This document shows, in pieces, positions 17,807 through 25,802 of a DNA stretch of 64,000 bases. Location: NCBI GenBank assembly GCA_937918905.1, contig CAKZSH010000132.1:1-64000 (forward strand), read 5' to 3'. Numbering within the stretch: the first letter of the stretch is position 1; the number at the start of each line of letters is the position of its first letter. The translations under genes and the position numbers were made by a program. The DNA comes from an uncultured Saprospiraceae bacterium. GTDB lineage: Bacteria; Bacteroidota; Bacteroidia; Chitinophagales; Saprospiraceae. The notes under the pieces are model-generated. The model was given only the letters and a program-made list of their open reading frames with translations, made no database searches and had not been told where the DNA came from.

Positions 17807-20035
17807 ATGGATGTTCAATATTTTTTCAATGTCCTTCAAAAGCGTAAATGGTTAATCATTCTCCCAATGATTCTAACTGCTTTGGCGACGTATTATTTTG
17901 TTGACAAAAAACCTGAAATGTATGATGCAAAAGCATCTATACCTACAGGTATCGTTGAATTTACGGGACTGAACGTAAATGAAAACAATCCCTTTTTGCA
18001 GAAAATGCAAATGGAAATCAGTTTTGCCAACCTTAAAAACTTTATCAATACGGATAGAACGATTCGATTTTTAAGTTATGATCTTTTGGCTCATGACCTT
18101 CTAGCGGATTCTACTAGTAATGATCCTCCGTTTAAAAAGGATGTGGATTTAAGTGGGTTAGGGTATGATGAGCTTGAACTGCAAGATTTGGCGTTATACC
18201 TTCAAAGTCGAATTGATACTTTAGATTCCTACCTGGATCAGGACAAAGATATTATGTATCGTAAAGTCGCTAAGGCTTATGAGTACGATGTTGATTTTTT
18301 GAAAAAGGATAATAAATTCTCTGTTAATCGAGATGGTGAAACGGATTTCTTAGAATTGAAATTTGTTGATGGTAATCCAAGAGCTTGTGCTTATGCAATT
18401 AATAATTTTTGTGAGACACTTAGAGATTACCATCAAAAGGAACAGAAAAAAGGTGATATAGAAACCTTTTATGAATACACTAAACTTGGTGGTGAAAGAG
18501 AAATTAAATTAAAAAAACTCGAAAAAGAACTTGAAAACTATAAAGGTGGAAAAGGTATTCTAAACATTGGAGTTCAATCTGAAGAAACATTGAATCAGAT
18601 TGCCAATTTGGAAAAAGAACTGGAACAAGCTAATCGTGATATTAATGCAAATCGAAAAATTGTAACTAATTTAAATTCTTATTTAAATAATAATGAGCGA
18701 TTTGCAATTAATAAAAGATCAAATAATATCCTCAATAGTAAGGTCATTGACAACTTGAGAAAAAGAGTTCAAGACTTAAGTGACAAATATATTTCAAGTG
18801 GTAGAAAGGATAAAAATATCGAGAGTCAGTTGAATCTCAATAAGTCTTTGTTGGAACAACAAATTAAAAGGTTGGCAAAAGAGGAAGCAAAAGAAACTCC
18901 TGGTACGGCTGAATTAGGAGATGAAATCCTTTCCAAAAGAGTAAAAGCTGAAAATGATTTAACACTTGCCTTAGTATCTAAAGAATCTATTGAAGATGAA
19001 TTGTCAAGATTAAAAAGTCAACGTAATGCCTTTGTTACAGATGAAGCTTATACTAAAGATTTAGAGGATCGTATTTCAATTGCTCGAAGAGAATATAAAT
19101 TAACTTTGGATAAAGTTAATGAAAAACAGTTTCAAACTATCTCAGCGATTCATAGATTAGAACCTTTGGATTGGGCAGATGTTCCTGAAGAGCCAATTCC
19201 TGATAATAAATATTTATTAGCTGGTTTTGCGGGAATTGTTACAGGTTCTTTGGCTACTGTTTTATTATTTCTTTTAGCGTTATTTGATTTGAGTTTAAAC
19301 TCACCTAATCAGTTCCAAAAGTTTACTAATCTTAATCTTTTAGGAACATTGAATAAAGTAAAAGATAGTAACCTTGATCTGAAACAACTTTTTGCAAGTT
19401 ATAGTAATGATAAAAGTTTAGAGAGTTTTAAAGAGTCCTTACGGAAAATAAGGTACATGTTTGAAGAAACAAATGCTAACTCTTTTCTTATCACAAGTAC
19501 TAAGGAAGGTGAAGGAAAAACATTCTTTATTTTAACCTTAGCTTATGCCTTAACACTTAAAGATAAAAAGATTCTTTTGATTGATACGAATTTTAAAAAC
19601 AATACATTAACAAGAATGTCCAATGAGACCGTTCACGATAATTTATTGCATACTCGATTGATTGGTGAAAATAACTTGGCGGAACAGTTTGAGGCAAAAC
19701 GTATCAATACAATGTTTAATTTGGATAATGTAGATATCATTGGTAACAGAGGAACTAGCCACTCTCCTTCTGAGTTTTTTGCAGGTCGAGATTTTCAAAA
19801 CTTCATTTCTGACTTAAAAGATAATTACGATTATATTTTTATGGAAGGAGCCTCATTGAATCAATATTCTGATACAAGAGAGTTGGTAAGATTTGCAGAT
19901 AAAATAGTTGCTATCTTTTCTGCTGAATCAGAAATCAAAGATGCAGACAAAGAATCTATTGATTACCTATTAAGTAAAGATGATAAATTCTTTGGTTCAA
20001 TTTTAAATAAAATCGACCTTTCTAATCTGAACTAG
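17807..20035 (+). CDS. Wzz chain-length determinant fused to degenerate BY-kinase-like ATPase
   Basis: N-terminal Wzz TM segment, coiled-coil region, second TM, TSTKEGEGKTFFILTLAYAL P-loop. Confidence 0.88.
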   Translation: MDVQYFFNVLQKRKWLIILPMILTALATYYFVDKKPEMYDAKASIPTGIVEFTGLNVNENNPFLQKMQMEISFANLKNFINTDRTIRFLSYDLLAHDLLADSTSNDPPFKKDVDLSGLGYDELELQDLALYLQSRIDTLDSYLDQDKDIMYRKVAKAYEYDVDFLKKDNKFSVNRDGETDFLELKFVDGNPRACAYAINNFCETLRDYHQKEQKKGDIETFYEYTKLGGEREIKLKKLEKELENYKGGKGILNIGVQSEETLNQIANLEKELEQANRDINANRKIVTNLNSYLNNNERFAINKRSNNILNSKVIDNLRKRVQDLSDKYISSGRKDKNIESQLNLNKSLLEQQIKRLAKEEAKETPGTAELGDEILSKRVKAENDLTLALVSKESIEDELSRLKSQRNAFVTDEAYTKDLEDRISIARREYKLTLDKVNEKQFQTISAIHRLEPLDWADVPEEPIPDNKYLLAGFAGIVTGSLATVLLFLLALFDLSLNSPNQFQKFTNLNLLGTLNKVKDSNLDLKQLFASYSNDKSLESFKESLRKIRYMFEETNANSFLITSTKEGEGKTFFILTLAYALTLKDKKILLIDTNFKNNTLTRMSNETVHDNLLHTRLIGENNLAEQFEAKRINTMFNLDNVDIIGNRGTSHSPSEFFAGRDFQNFISDLKDNYDYIFMEGASLNQYSDTRELVRFADKIVAIFSAESEIKDADKESIDYLLSKDDKFFGSILNKIDLSNLN

Positions 20036-20040
20036 ATTTA

Positions 20041-20119
20041 TAATTTTGAATTTTGAATGATGAATTTTGAATTCACGTTTTCGACCCATTCAAAATTCAT
20101 CATTCAAAATTCAAAATTA
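20041..20119. repeat. perfect 32-bp-arm hairpin of GAATTTTGAAT words
   Basis: TAATTTTGAATTTTGAATGATGAATTTTGAAT (20041-20072) against its exact reverse complement (20088-20119). Confidence 0.95.
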
Positions 20120-20135
20120 AGTCTAATAACCACAC

Positions 20136-21509
20136 ATGAGTAAAGGGGAAAAATCTTACTGGATTAAGTCGGGAAGCTATTCTGTACTGGAACGTGTCAT
20201 CGGACAGATCATTGGCTTTGGAAATATGTTCCTTTTACTTCGTGCTATCACTACCGAGGAATATGGTCTTTGGATTCAATTCTTAATCCTTGCTGCAATT
20301 ATCGAAGTCAGTCGAACAGGACTTATTCAAAATGGTTTAATAAGATACTTGACTACCAGCAAAGAGGAAGATATTCCTAAAATAAATACAGCTTCACTTT
20401 TTAATAGTTTTGCGCTCACAGTATTTATCATCATACTTCTGCTATCCATTACCAATCCTATCGTTTCTTATTTTTATCCTGAACATCCTGAGTTGACTAC
20501 CATGTTCTATTATTATGGAATTACGACCTTAGCGTTGTTGCCATTTTTTCAATTCAATTATATACTTCAGGCCAATTTAGATTTTAGAGGATTCTTTTGG
20601 GCCAGCTTGACCTACAAAGGTTCCTTATTTATTTATATTTTTTATCATTATTGGAATGGCTACAAAATAAGTGTTTTCGATATGTCTTTGTTCCTGATTG
20701 GAGCAGCATTTGCAGCAAGTATTGTAGGGTATTATTTTGCAAAACCTTATCTAAAGTTTTCAAAAAAATTAGATTGGAACTGGGTGAAAGAATTATTCAA
20801 TTTTGGAAGATTTACTTTAGGTACAAATTTGAGTACGATCATTTATAAATTTACAGATAGAAGTATGTTGGGTACCATGGTATCTTTGGATGCCATTGCT
20901 ATTTACGAAGTGGCGATTAGAATTACTAACCTTGTTGATATTCCAGCTATTTCCATTGCTGCTGTTGTTTTTCCCCAAAGTGCAAAAAACTCCATCAATC
21001 AGGGAAAAGAGGGAATTCGAGATATGTACGAAAGATCGGTTGCAGCCATACTTGGACTCATTATTCCTGCAATGATTTTCATCTATTTATTTGCTGAAAT
21101 TGTAGTTGTGATTTTAGGAAAAGAAAAATATTTAGATTCTGTACCATTATTAAGAGTTACACTTTTGTTTGCATTATTTGTTCCATTTGCATTACAATTC
21201 GGAACTATTTTGGATTCCATAGGTAAACCAAAAGTGAACTTTAGATTTGTAGTGGTCGGCTTGATCTTGAATATAATTTTCAACTATTTTTTCATAAAAA
21301 ATTATGGAATCATGGGAGCAGTTTGGGGAACGTTACTCACTTACGCCGTAATGTTTGTTCTCCAAATGTCATTCTTTTATAAATGGTATGGTGTTAGACC
21401 TTGGCGCCCCTTTGCTTTGATTCCTTGGTTTTATTCTAACCTGTATCAAACCGTCTTAGGATTTTTAAATAAAAAGAAACCCCAAGAAGATATTTTGGAT
21501 GAACGGTGA
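20136..21509 (+). CDS. polysaccharide flippase (Wzx/MATE-like)
   Basis: 12+ TM pattern, RVIGQIIGFGNMFLLLRAITTEEYGLW. Confidence 0.88.
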   Translation: MSKGEKSYWIKSGSYSVLERVIGQIIGFGNMFLLLRAITTEEYGLWIQFLILAAIIEVSRTGLIQNGLIRYLTTSKEEDIPKINTASLFNSFALTVFIIILLLSITNPIVSYFYPEHPELTTMFYYYGITTLALLPFFQFNYILQANLDFRGFFWASLTYKGSLFIYIFYHYWNGYKISVFDMSLFLIGAAFAASIVGYYFAKPYLKFSKKLDWNWVKELFNFGRFTLGTNLSTIIYKFTDRSMLGTMVSLDAIAIYEVAIRITNLVDIPAISIAAVVFPQSAKNSINQGKEGIRDMYERSVAAILGLIIPAMIFIYLFAEIVVVILGKEKYLDSVPLLRVTLLFALFVPFALQFGTILDSIGKPKVNFRFVVVGLILNIIFNYFFIKNYGIMGAVWGTLLTYAVMFVLQMSFFYKWYGVRPWRPFALIPWFYSNLYQTVLGFLNKKKPQEDILDER

Positions 21510-21565
21510 ATTGATAACTGTGAACGATTAACTATTTGAATCTTGCTATTCTTCAAAAATCATTT

Positions 21566-21612
21566 TCACAGTTCACAGTTCACAGTTCACAGTCACAGTC
21601 ACAGTCACAGTT
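21566..21612. repeat. TCACAGT(T) heptamer/hexamer tandem repeat
   Basis: tcacagttcacagttcacagttcacagtcacagtcacagtcacagtt; partial complement upstream (aactgtgaacga). Confidence 0.9.
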
Positions 21613-21625
21613 AAAAAAAGATTCC

Positions 21626-22855
21626 ATGCGTAAAGACATCGACATTATTTACTTCACTCTATTTCCTTGGGACCATCCCTACTCTTCTGTGTCCTTTTCT
21701 TTTTCCAAAGAGTTTATCAAAAACAATCGAGTATTTTACATCAATCCTCCGTACTCTTATCGAGATTTTGCGACTCGGTTTAACAATAAATTTACAAAAG
21801 AAAGAATGAGTGATTTATTATTGCATAAGATGCGATATGAAAATCCACCTCAATTAGAGAAATCTCCAAACAAGGAAAATTTTTTAGCAGCCTTGCCTCC
21901 AATGGTTCCACCTATTAATTTTTTAAGCCCTGGAGGAATGTATACAAAAATGCGGGATCGCAATAATCGAAAAGTACTCAACACCATCAAAAAAGTAATC
22001 AAAGACAATAACATCAAAGATTACATTTTTATGAATTGTTACAATCCATTTTATGCAGGATATCTACCACGAGATGAGTTTAATCCTTTATTGAATATTT
22101 ATCAATGTATCGACGACATTTCTCAAAATTCATATACTCTTAAACATGGCTTGGAATTGGAAAGAAATGCGGTTCAAAATGCGGATGTCACCATTGTAAC
22201 TTCTCGTGAGTTAAGAAATATTTGGAAAAAAGATTCGCAAGAAATCCATATCGTACACAATGCTGCGGATATTGATATTTTTGAAAAAACCTTAAATGAA
22301 AAATTCGAAAAGCCTGAAGAGATAAAAGGTGTAACTACTAAAATCATTGGCTTTGTTGGGAATTTGGATGACCTCCGTGTGGATTATCCTTTGATAAAAA
22401 AGATTGCTGAAAAACATACTGATAAAACCCTTTTATTGGTTGGCCCTATTAATAATACTGAAGTATATGAATTGGGAATTGATAAAATGCCAAATGTAAT
22501 TTTTACGGGTAGTAAAGATATTCGAGACCTTCCGAGATACTTGCAATATATGGATGTAGCTATTATTCCTTTTTTACTAAATACTTTAACTAAAAGTATT
22601 TATCCGCTAAAAATTAATGAATACCTTGCAGCAGGTCGAGCTGTTATTGCCACTAATTTTTCTGAGGATATTCGTACATTTAATGAAGTCATACATATTG
22701 CTGAAAGTGGAAATGAATTTGTAAATTTGATTGATAAAGCAATTGACGAACACGATGCTGATAAAATCCAAAAACAAGTTGCTGTAGCCCATTCCAATAC
22801 ATGGGAAGCACGCGTCAGCCAAGTTTGGGATATCGTTGAAAATAAATTACGTTGA
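21626..22855 (+). CDS. glycosyltransferase (GT1/GT4-like); true start probably MRKDIDIIYF
   Basis: IGFVGNLDDLRVDYPLI, LKINEYLAAGRAVIATNF; ORF start at 21536 would translate the tandem repeat. Confidence 0.85.
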   Translation: MRKDIDIIYFTLFPWDHPYSSVSFSFSKEFIKNNRVFYINPPYSYRDFATRFNNKFTKERMSDLLLHKMRYENPPQLEKSPNKENFLAALPPMVPPINFLSPGGMYTKMRDRNNRKVLNTIKKVIKDNNIKDYIFMNCYNPFYAGYLPRDEFNPLLNIYQCIDDISQNSYTLKHGLELERNAVQNADVTIVTSRELRNIWKKDSQEIHIVHNAADIDIFEKTLNEKFEKPEEIKGVTTKIIGFVGNLDDLRVDYPLIKKIAEKHTDKTLLLVGPINNTEVYELGIDKMPNVIFTGSKDIRDLPRYLQYMDVAIIPFLLNTLTKSIYPLKINEYLAAGRAVIATNFSEDIRTFNEVIHIAESGNEFVNLIDKAIDEHDADKIQKQVAVAHSNTWEARVSQVWDIVENKLR

Positions 22856-22903
22856 TTGACTAATTCCGTAGTCAATTAACCATAAATTATAAACAAATTC
22901 ATT

Positions 22904-23035
22904 ATGATTAAGCCAAGTAAAGAAGATGCTGAAAAATATGGAATGACAAGTAGTCAACGTATGTTTGAATTGACTGCCTTGGGAATGATTTTTTTCGCGC
23001 TCGTGGCATTCTTTATCAAAATTTTATTTTTATAA
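22904..23035 (+). CDS. small single-TM protein (43 aa), not in the ORF track
   Basis: MIKPSKEDAEKYGMTSSQRMFELTALGMIFFALVAFFIKILFL*. Confidence 0.6.
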   Translation: MIKPSKEDAEKYGMTSSQRMFELTALGMIFFALVAFFIKILFL

Positions 23036-23140
23036 AAAGTGTTAAGACTGTAAGTATGGGGTATTGGGTAAGTTATTTCAACACCCAATACTAACTAATA
23101 GGCTCAATACTTTCAAGAATATTCAACCTCTTCTATTTCA

Positions 23141-23866
23141 ATGAAAAACCGCCCATCCATTCTTTTTCAAGATGACCACATTGTTGTTGTAAATAAACCT
23201 GCTCACTATTTGAGTATTCCTGATCGTTTTGTTTTAGAAAAACCGAACCTTGTTTCTTTTTTAAAAAATGATTTTGAGGAAGTATTTGTTGTCCATCGGT
23301 TGGATAAAGAAACAAGTGGTGTAATTGTTTTTGCAAAAAACAAAGAAGCCCATCGTGACTTGAGTATTCAATTTGAGAATCGAACAGTCAATAAAATTTA
23401 CTTGACTTTAGTGGAAGGAAATGTACATAAAGATGAAGGGAAAATCGCGCAACCTATTGCAAATAATATGCGGGACTCTGGCAAAATGATTGTTGCAAAA
23501 AGAGGAAAACCTTCCTTAACTTTTTACAAGGTCAAAGAACGATTTAAGAATTACACCTTGGTAGAAGCCAATATCAAAACTGGACGAACTCATCAAGTCA
23601 GAGTACATTTTGAAAGCATCGGCTACCCACTTGCCGTTGATGAATTATATGGTCGAAAAAAAGCTTTCTTCCTTTCGGAAGTTAAACTAAAAAAATATCG
23701 CAGAGGAAAAGATTTTGAAGAACGTCCATTGATGGAACGTACCACACTTCATGCCCACCAATTAACTTTTAAGCACCCTACCACTCAAGAAGAAATGACC
23801 TTCAACGCTGAACTGCCAAAAGATTTTAGAGCAGTCTTGAACCAATTGAGAAAATGGGGATTGTAA
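23141..23866 (+). CDS. RluA-family pseudouridine synthase
   Basis: VVHRLDKETSGVIVFAKN, KTGRTHQVRVHFESIGYPLAVDELYG. Confidence 0.93.
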   Translation: MKNRPSILFQDDHIVVVNKPAHYLSIPDRFVLEKPNLVSFLKNDFEEVFVVHRLDKETSGVIVFAKNKEAHRDLSIQFENRTVNKIYLTLVEGNVHKDEGKIAQPIANNMRDSGKMIVAKRGKPSLTFYKVKERFKNYTLVEANIKTGRTHQVRVHFESIGYPLAVDELYGRKKAFFLSEVKLKKYRRGKDFEERPLMERTTLHAHQLTFKHPTTQEEMTFNAELPKDFRAVLNQLRKWGL

Positions 23867-25581
23867 AATCAAAACAAGACTACCTTTTTATCATCCTACT
23901 AGGAGCGATATTTTATATCCCTTTTTTGGGAGGTGTTCATTTATTTGACTGGGATGAAATTAATTTTGCCGAAGCTGCTAGAGAAATGTTAGCTACTGGT
24001 GATTTTTTTCATGTCCAAATTGACTTCTTGTTGTTTTGGGAAAAGCCACCTTTATTTATTTGGATGCAAGCAACTGCTATGCAATTATTTGGAGTCAATG
24101 AATTTGCAGCTCGTTTCCCAAATGCGATTTGTGGAATTGTAACATTGCTCTTCCTGTTTTCTATTGGAAAAAAATTGCATGGGAGAATGTTTGGTTGGAT
24201 TTGGGTTTTGGTTTATTTAGGTTCTATTTTACCACATTTATATTTTCGATCTGGGATTATTGATCCATGGTTTAATTTGTTGATTTTCAGTAGTTTATAC
24301 TTCCTAATTCTAAATTTTTCAAAACAAGAAAATTACGGAAAAGTAAAAACCCCCAACGATAAAAATTTGGAAAACAATAAATCAAACGAAACTGCAACTT
24401 CGTTGTACCTGACGGGAGTATTGCTAGGATTGGCAGTTTTGACCAAAGGCCCAGCAGCAGTTTTGATTTTAGGATTGACTGGATTTGTTTATTGGGTAAG
24501 TGTGCGATTCAAAATGTTTTTTAGTATTTCACAAATATTGATTTATGGCATTTCTACGATTGCCGTAACTGCATTGTGGTTTGGCATCGAATGGTTGATG
24601 AATGGCAGTTGGTTTATTAAAGAGTTCATCACGTATCAAATAAGATTATTCAGTACCCCCGATGCAGGACATGGCGGATTTCCTGGATACCATTTTGTAG
24701 TTTTATTGTTAGGATGTTTTCCAGCTTCTATTTTTGCGATTCCTGCACTTCAAAAATCTCCTCTCCTACTCGACTCCTTCAAACACGCTTGGCAAATTGA
24801 TTTTAGAAAATGGATGCTAATTTTGTTTTGGGTCGTTTTGATTTTATTTTCTATTGTACAATCTAAGATTGTGCATTATTCTTCTTTGTGTTATTTCCCT
24901 TTAACTTATTTATCCGCAACTTATTTATTTTCTATTTTTAAAAAAAACAAAAAGGTAAATACTACCCTTGTAAATGCATTGTTATTCTTATCTGTTTTAA
25001 TTGCTGGAATTTTCATCGCATTACCTTTTGTTGGAAAAAACATTGAACTATTAAAACCATTATTTAAAACTGATCTTTTTGCTTTAGGAAATCTTGAAGC
25101 AGCAATCGAATGGAGTTATTTTGATATTTCCCCTGGTGTATTTTTATTATTGATTTCCATTATTGCTGTTTTTATTTTTTCAAAAAAAGGATTTGGAAAA
25201 GAAGTTTCAAATTGGAAAGGTATTGTTACATTATTTGGAGGTGGTGCTATTTTTATCACCATAAGTCTTTTCTTTTTTATTAATAAAATTGAAGGTTACT
25301 CTCAAAATGCAGCAATCGAATTTTATAAATCAATGGAAGGTAAAGAAGTCTACGTCAAAAATGTAGGATTCAAAAGTTACGCTCCATTATTTTACACCAA
25401 AAAAACAGCAGGTTTACGAAGCGAAAATAGAAGCTACAGATGGTTGACAGAAGGGGAAATAGATAGAGATGTTTATTTTGTTACAAAAGTTAATAATGAC
25501 GGTGGATTAAGGAAATTTTCAGATATTAAAGAAGTGGGAAGGAAGAATGGATTCGTATTTTTTAAAAGAAAAAAGGATTAG
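23854..25581 (+). CDS. GT39/ArnT-like dolichyl-phosphate-mannose glycosyltransferase
   Basis: HLFDWDEINFAEAAREM, EKPPLFIWMQATAMQLFGVNEFAARFPNA, multiple TM. Confidence 0.9.
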   Translation: MGIVKSKQDYLFIILLGAIFYIPFLGGVHLFDWDEINFAEAAREMLATGDFFHVQIDFLLFWEKPPLFIWMQATAMQLFGVNEFAARFPNAICGIVTLLFLFSIGKKLHGRMFGWIWVLVYLGSILPHLYFRSGIIDPWFNLLIFSSLYFLILNFSKQENYGKVKTPNDKNLENNKSNETATSLYLTGVLLGLAVLTKGPAAVLILGLTGFVYWVSVRFKMFFSISQILIYGISTIAVTALWFGIEWLMNGSWFIKEFITYQIRLFSTPDAGHGGFPGYHFVVLLLGCFPASIFAIPALQKSPLLLDSFKHAWQIDFRKWMLILFWVVLILFSIVQSKIVHYSSLCYFPLTYLSATYLFSIFKKNKKVNTTLVNALLFLSVLIAGIFIALPFVGKNIELLKPLFKTDLFALGNLEAAIEWSYFDISPGVFLLLISIIAVFIFSKKGFGKEVSNWKGIVTLFGGGAIFITISLFFFINKIEGYSQNAAIEFYKSMEGKEVYVKNVGFKSYAPLFYTKKTAGLRSENRSYRWLTEGEIDRDVYFVTKVNNDGGLRKFSDIKEVGRKNGFVFFKRKKD

Positions 25582-25690
25582 AATGGTTAAATAGTTTCGC
25601 TTCGCTAGTTGCTCAATTGTTATCGAACAATTTTAATTCACCAATTTGAGATCGCTCAAAAATATGTGTTTGAGAACTTGTTACTATTAA

Positions 25691-25791
25691 CCGTCAGGTG
25701 TAAATCCGACTCTCTCAATCGAATAAATTTGAACCCAAATTTAAAGGAATTGATTTTCGATCAAGAGAGCCGAATTTACTTTCGAAGGCTA
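25691..25791. repeat. copy of the GTAAATCCGACTCTCTC inverted-repeat family
   Basis: CCGTCAGGTGTAAATCCGACTCTCTCAATCGA ... TCGATCAAGAGAGCCGAATTTACTTTCGAAGGCTAAGG. Confidence 0.8.
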
Positions 25792-25802
25792 AGGAAAAAT
25801 TA

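Noticed and set aside
21566-21612. Possible CRISPR-like repeat array
   Set aside because: Units of 6-7 bp with no spacers; it is a simple tandem repeat.
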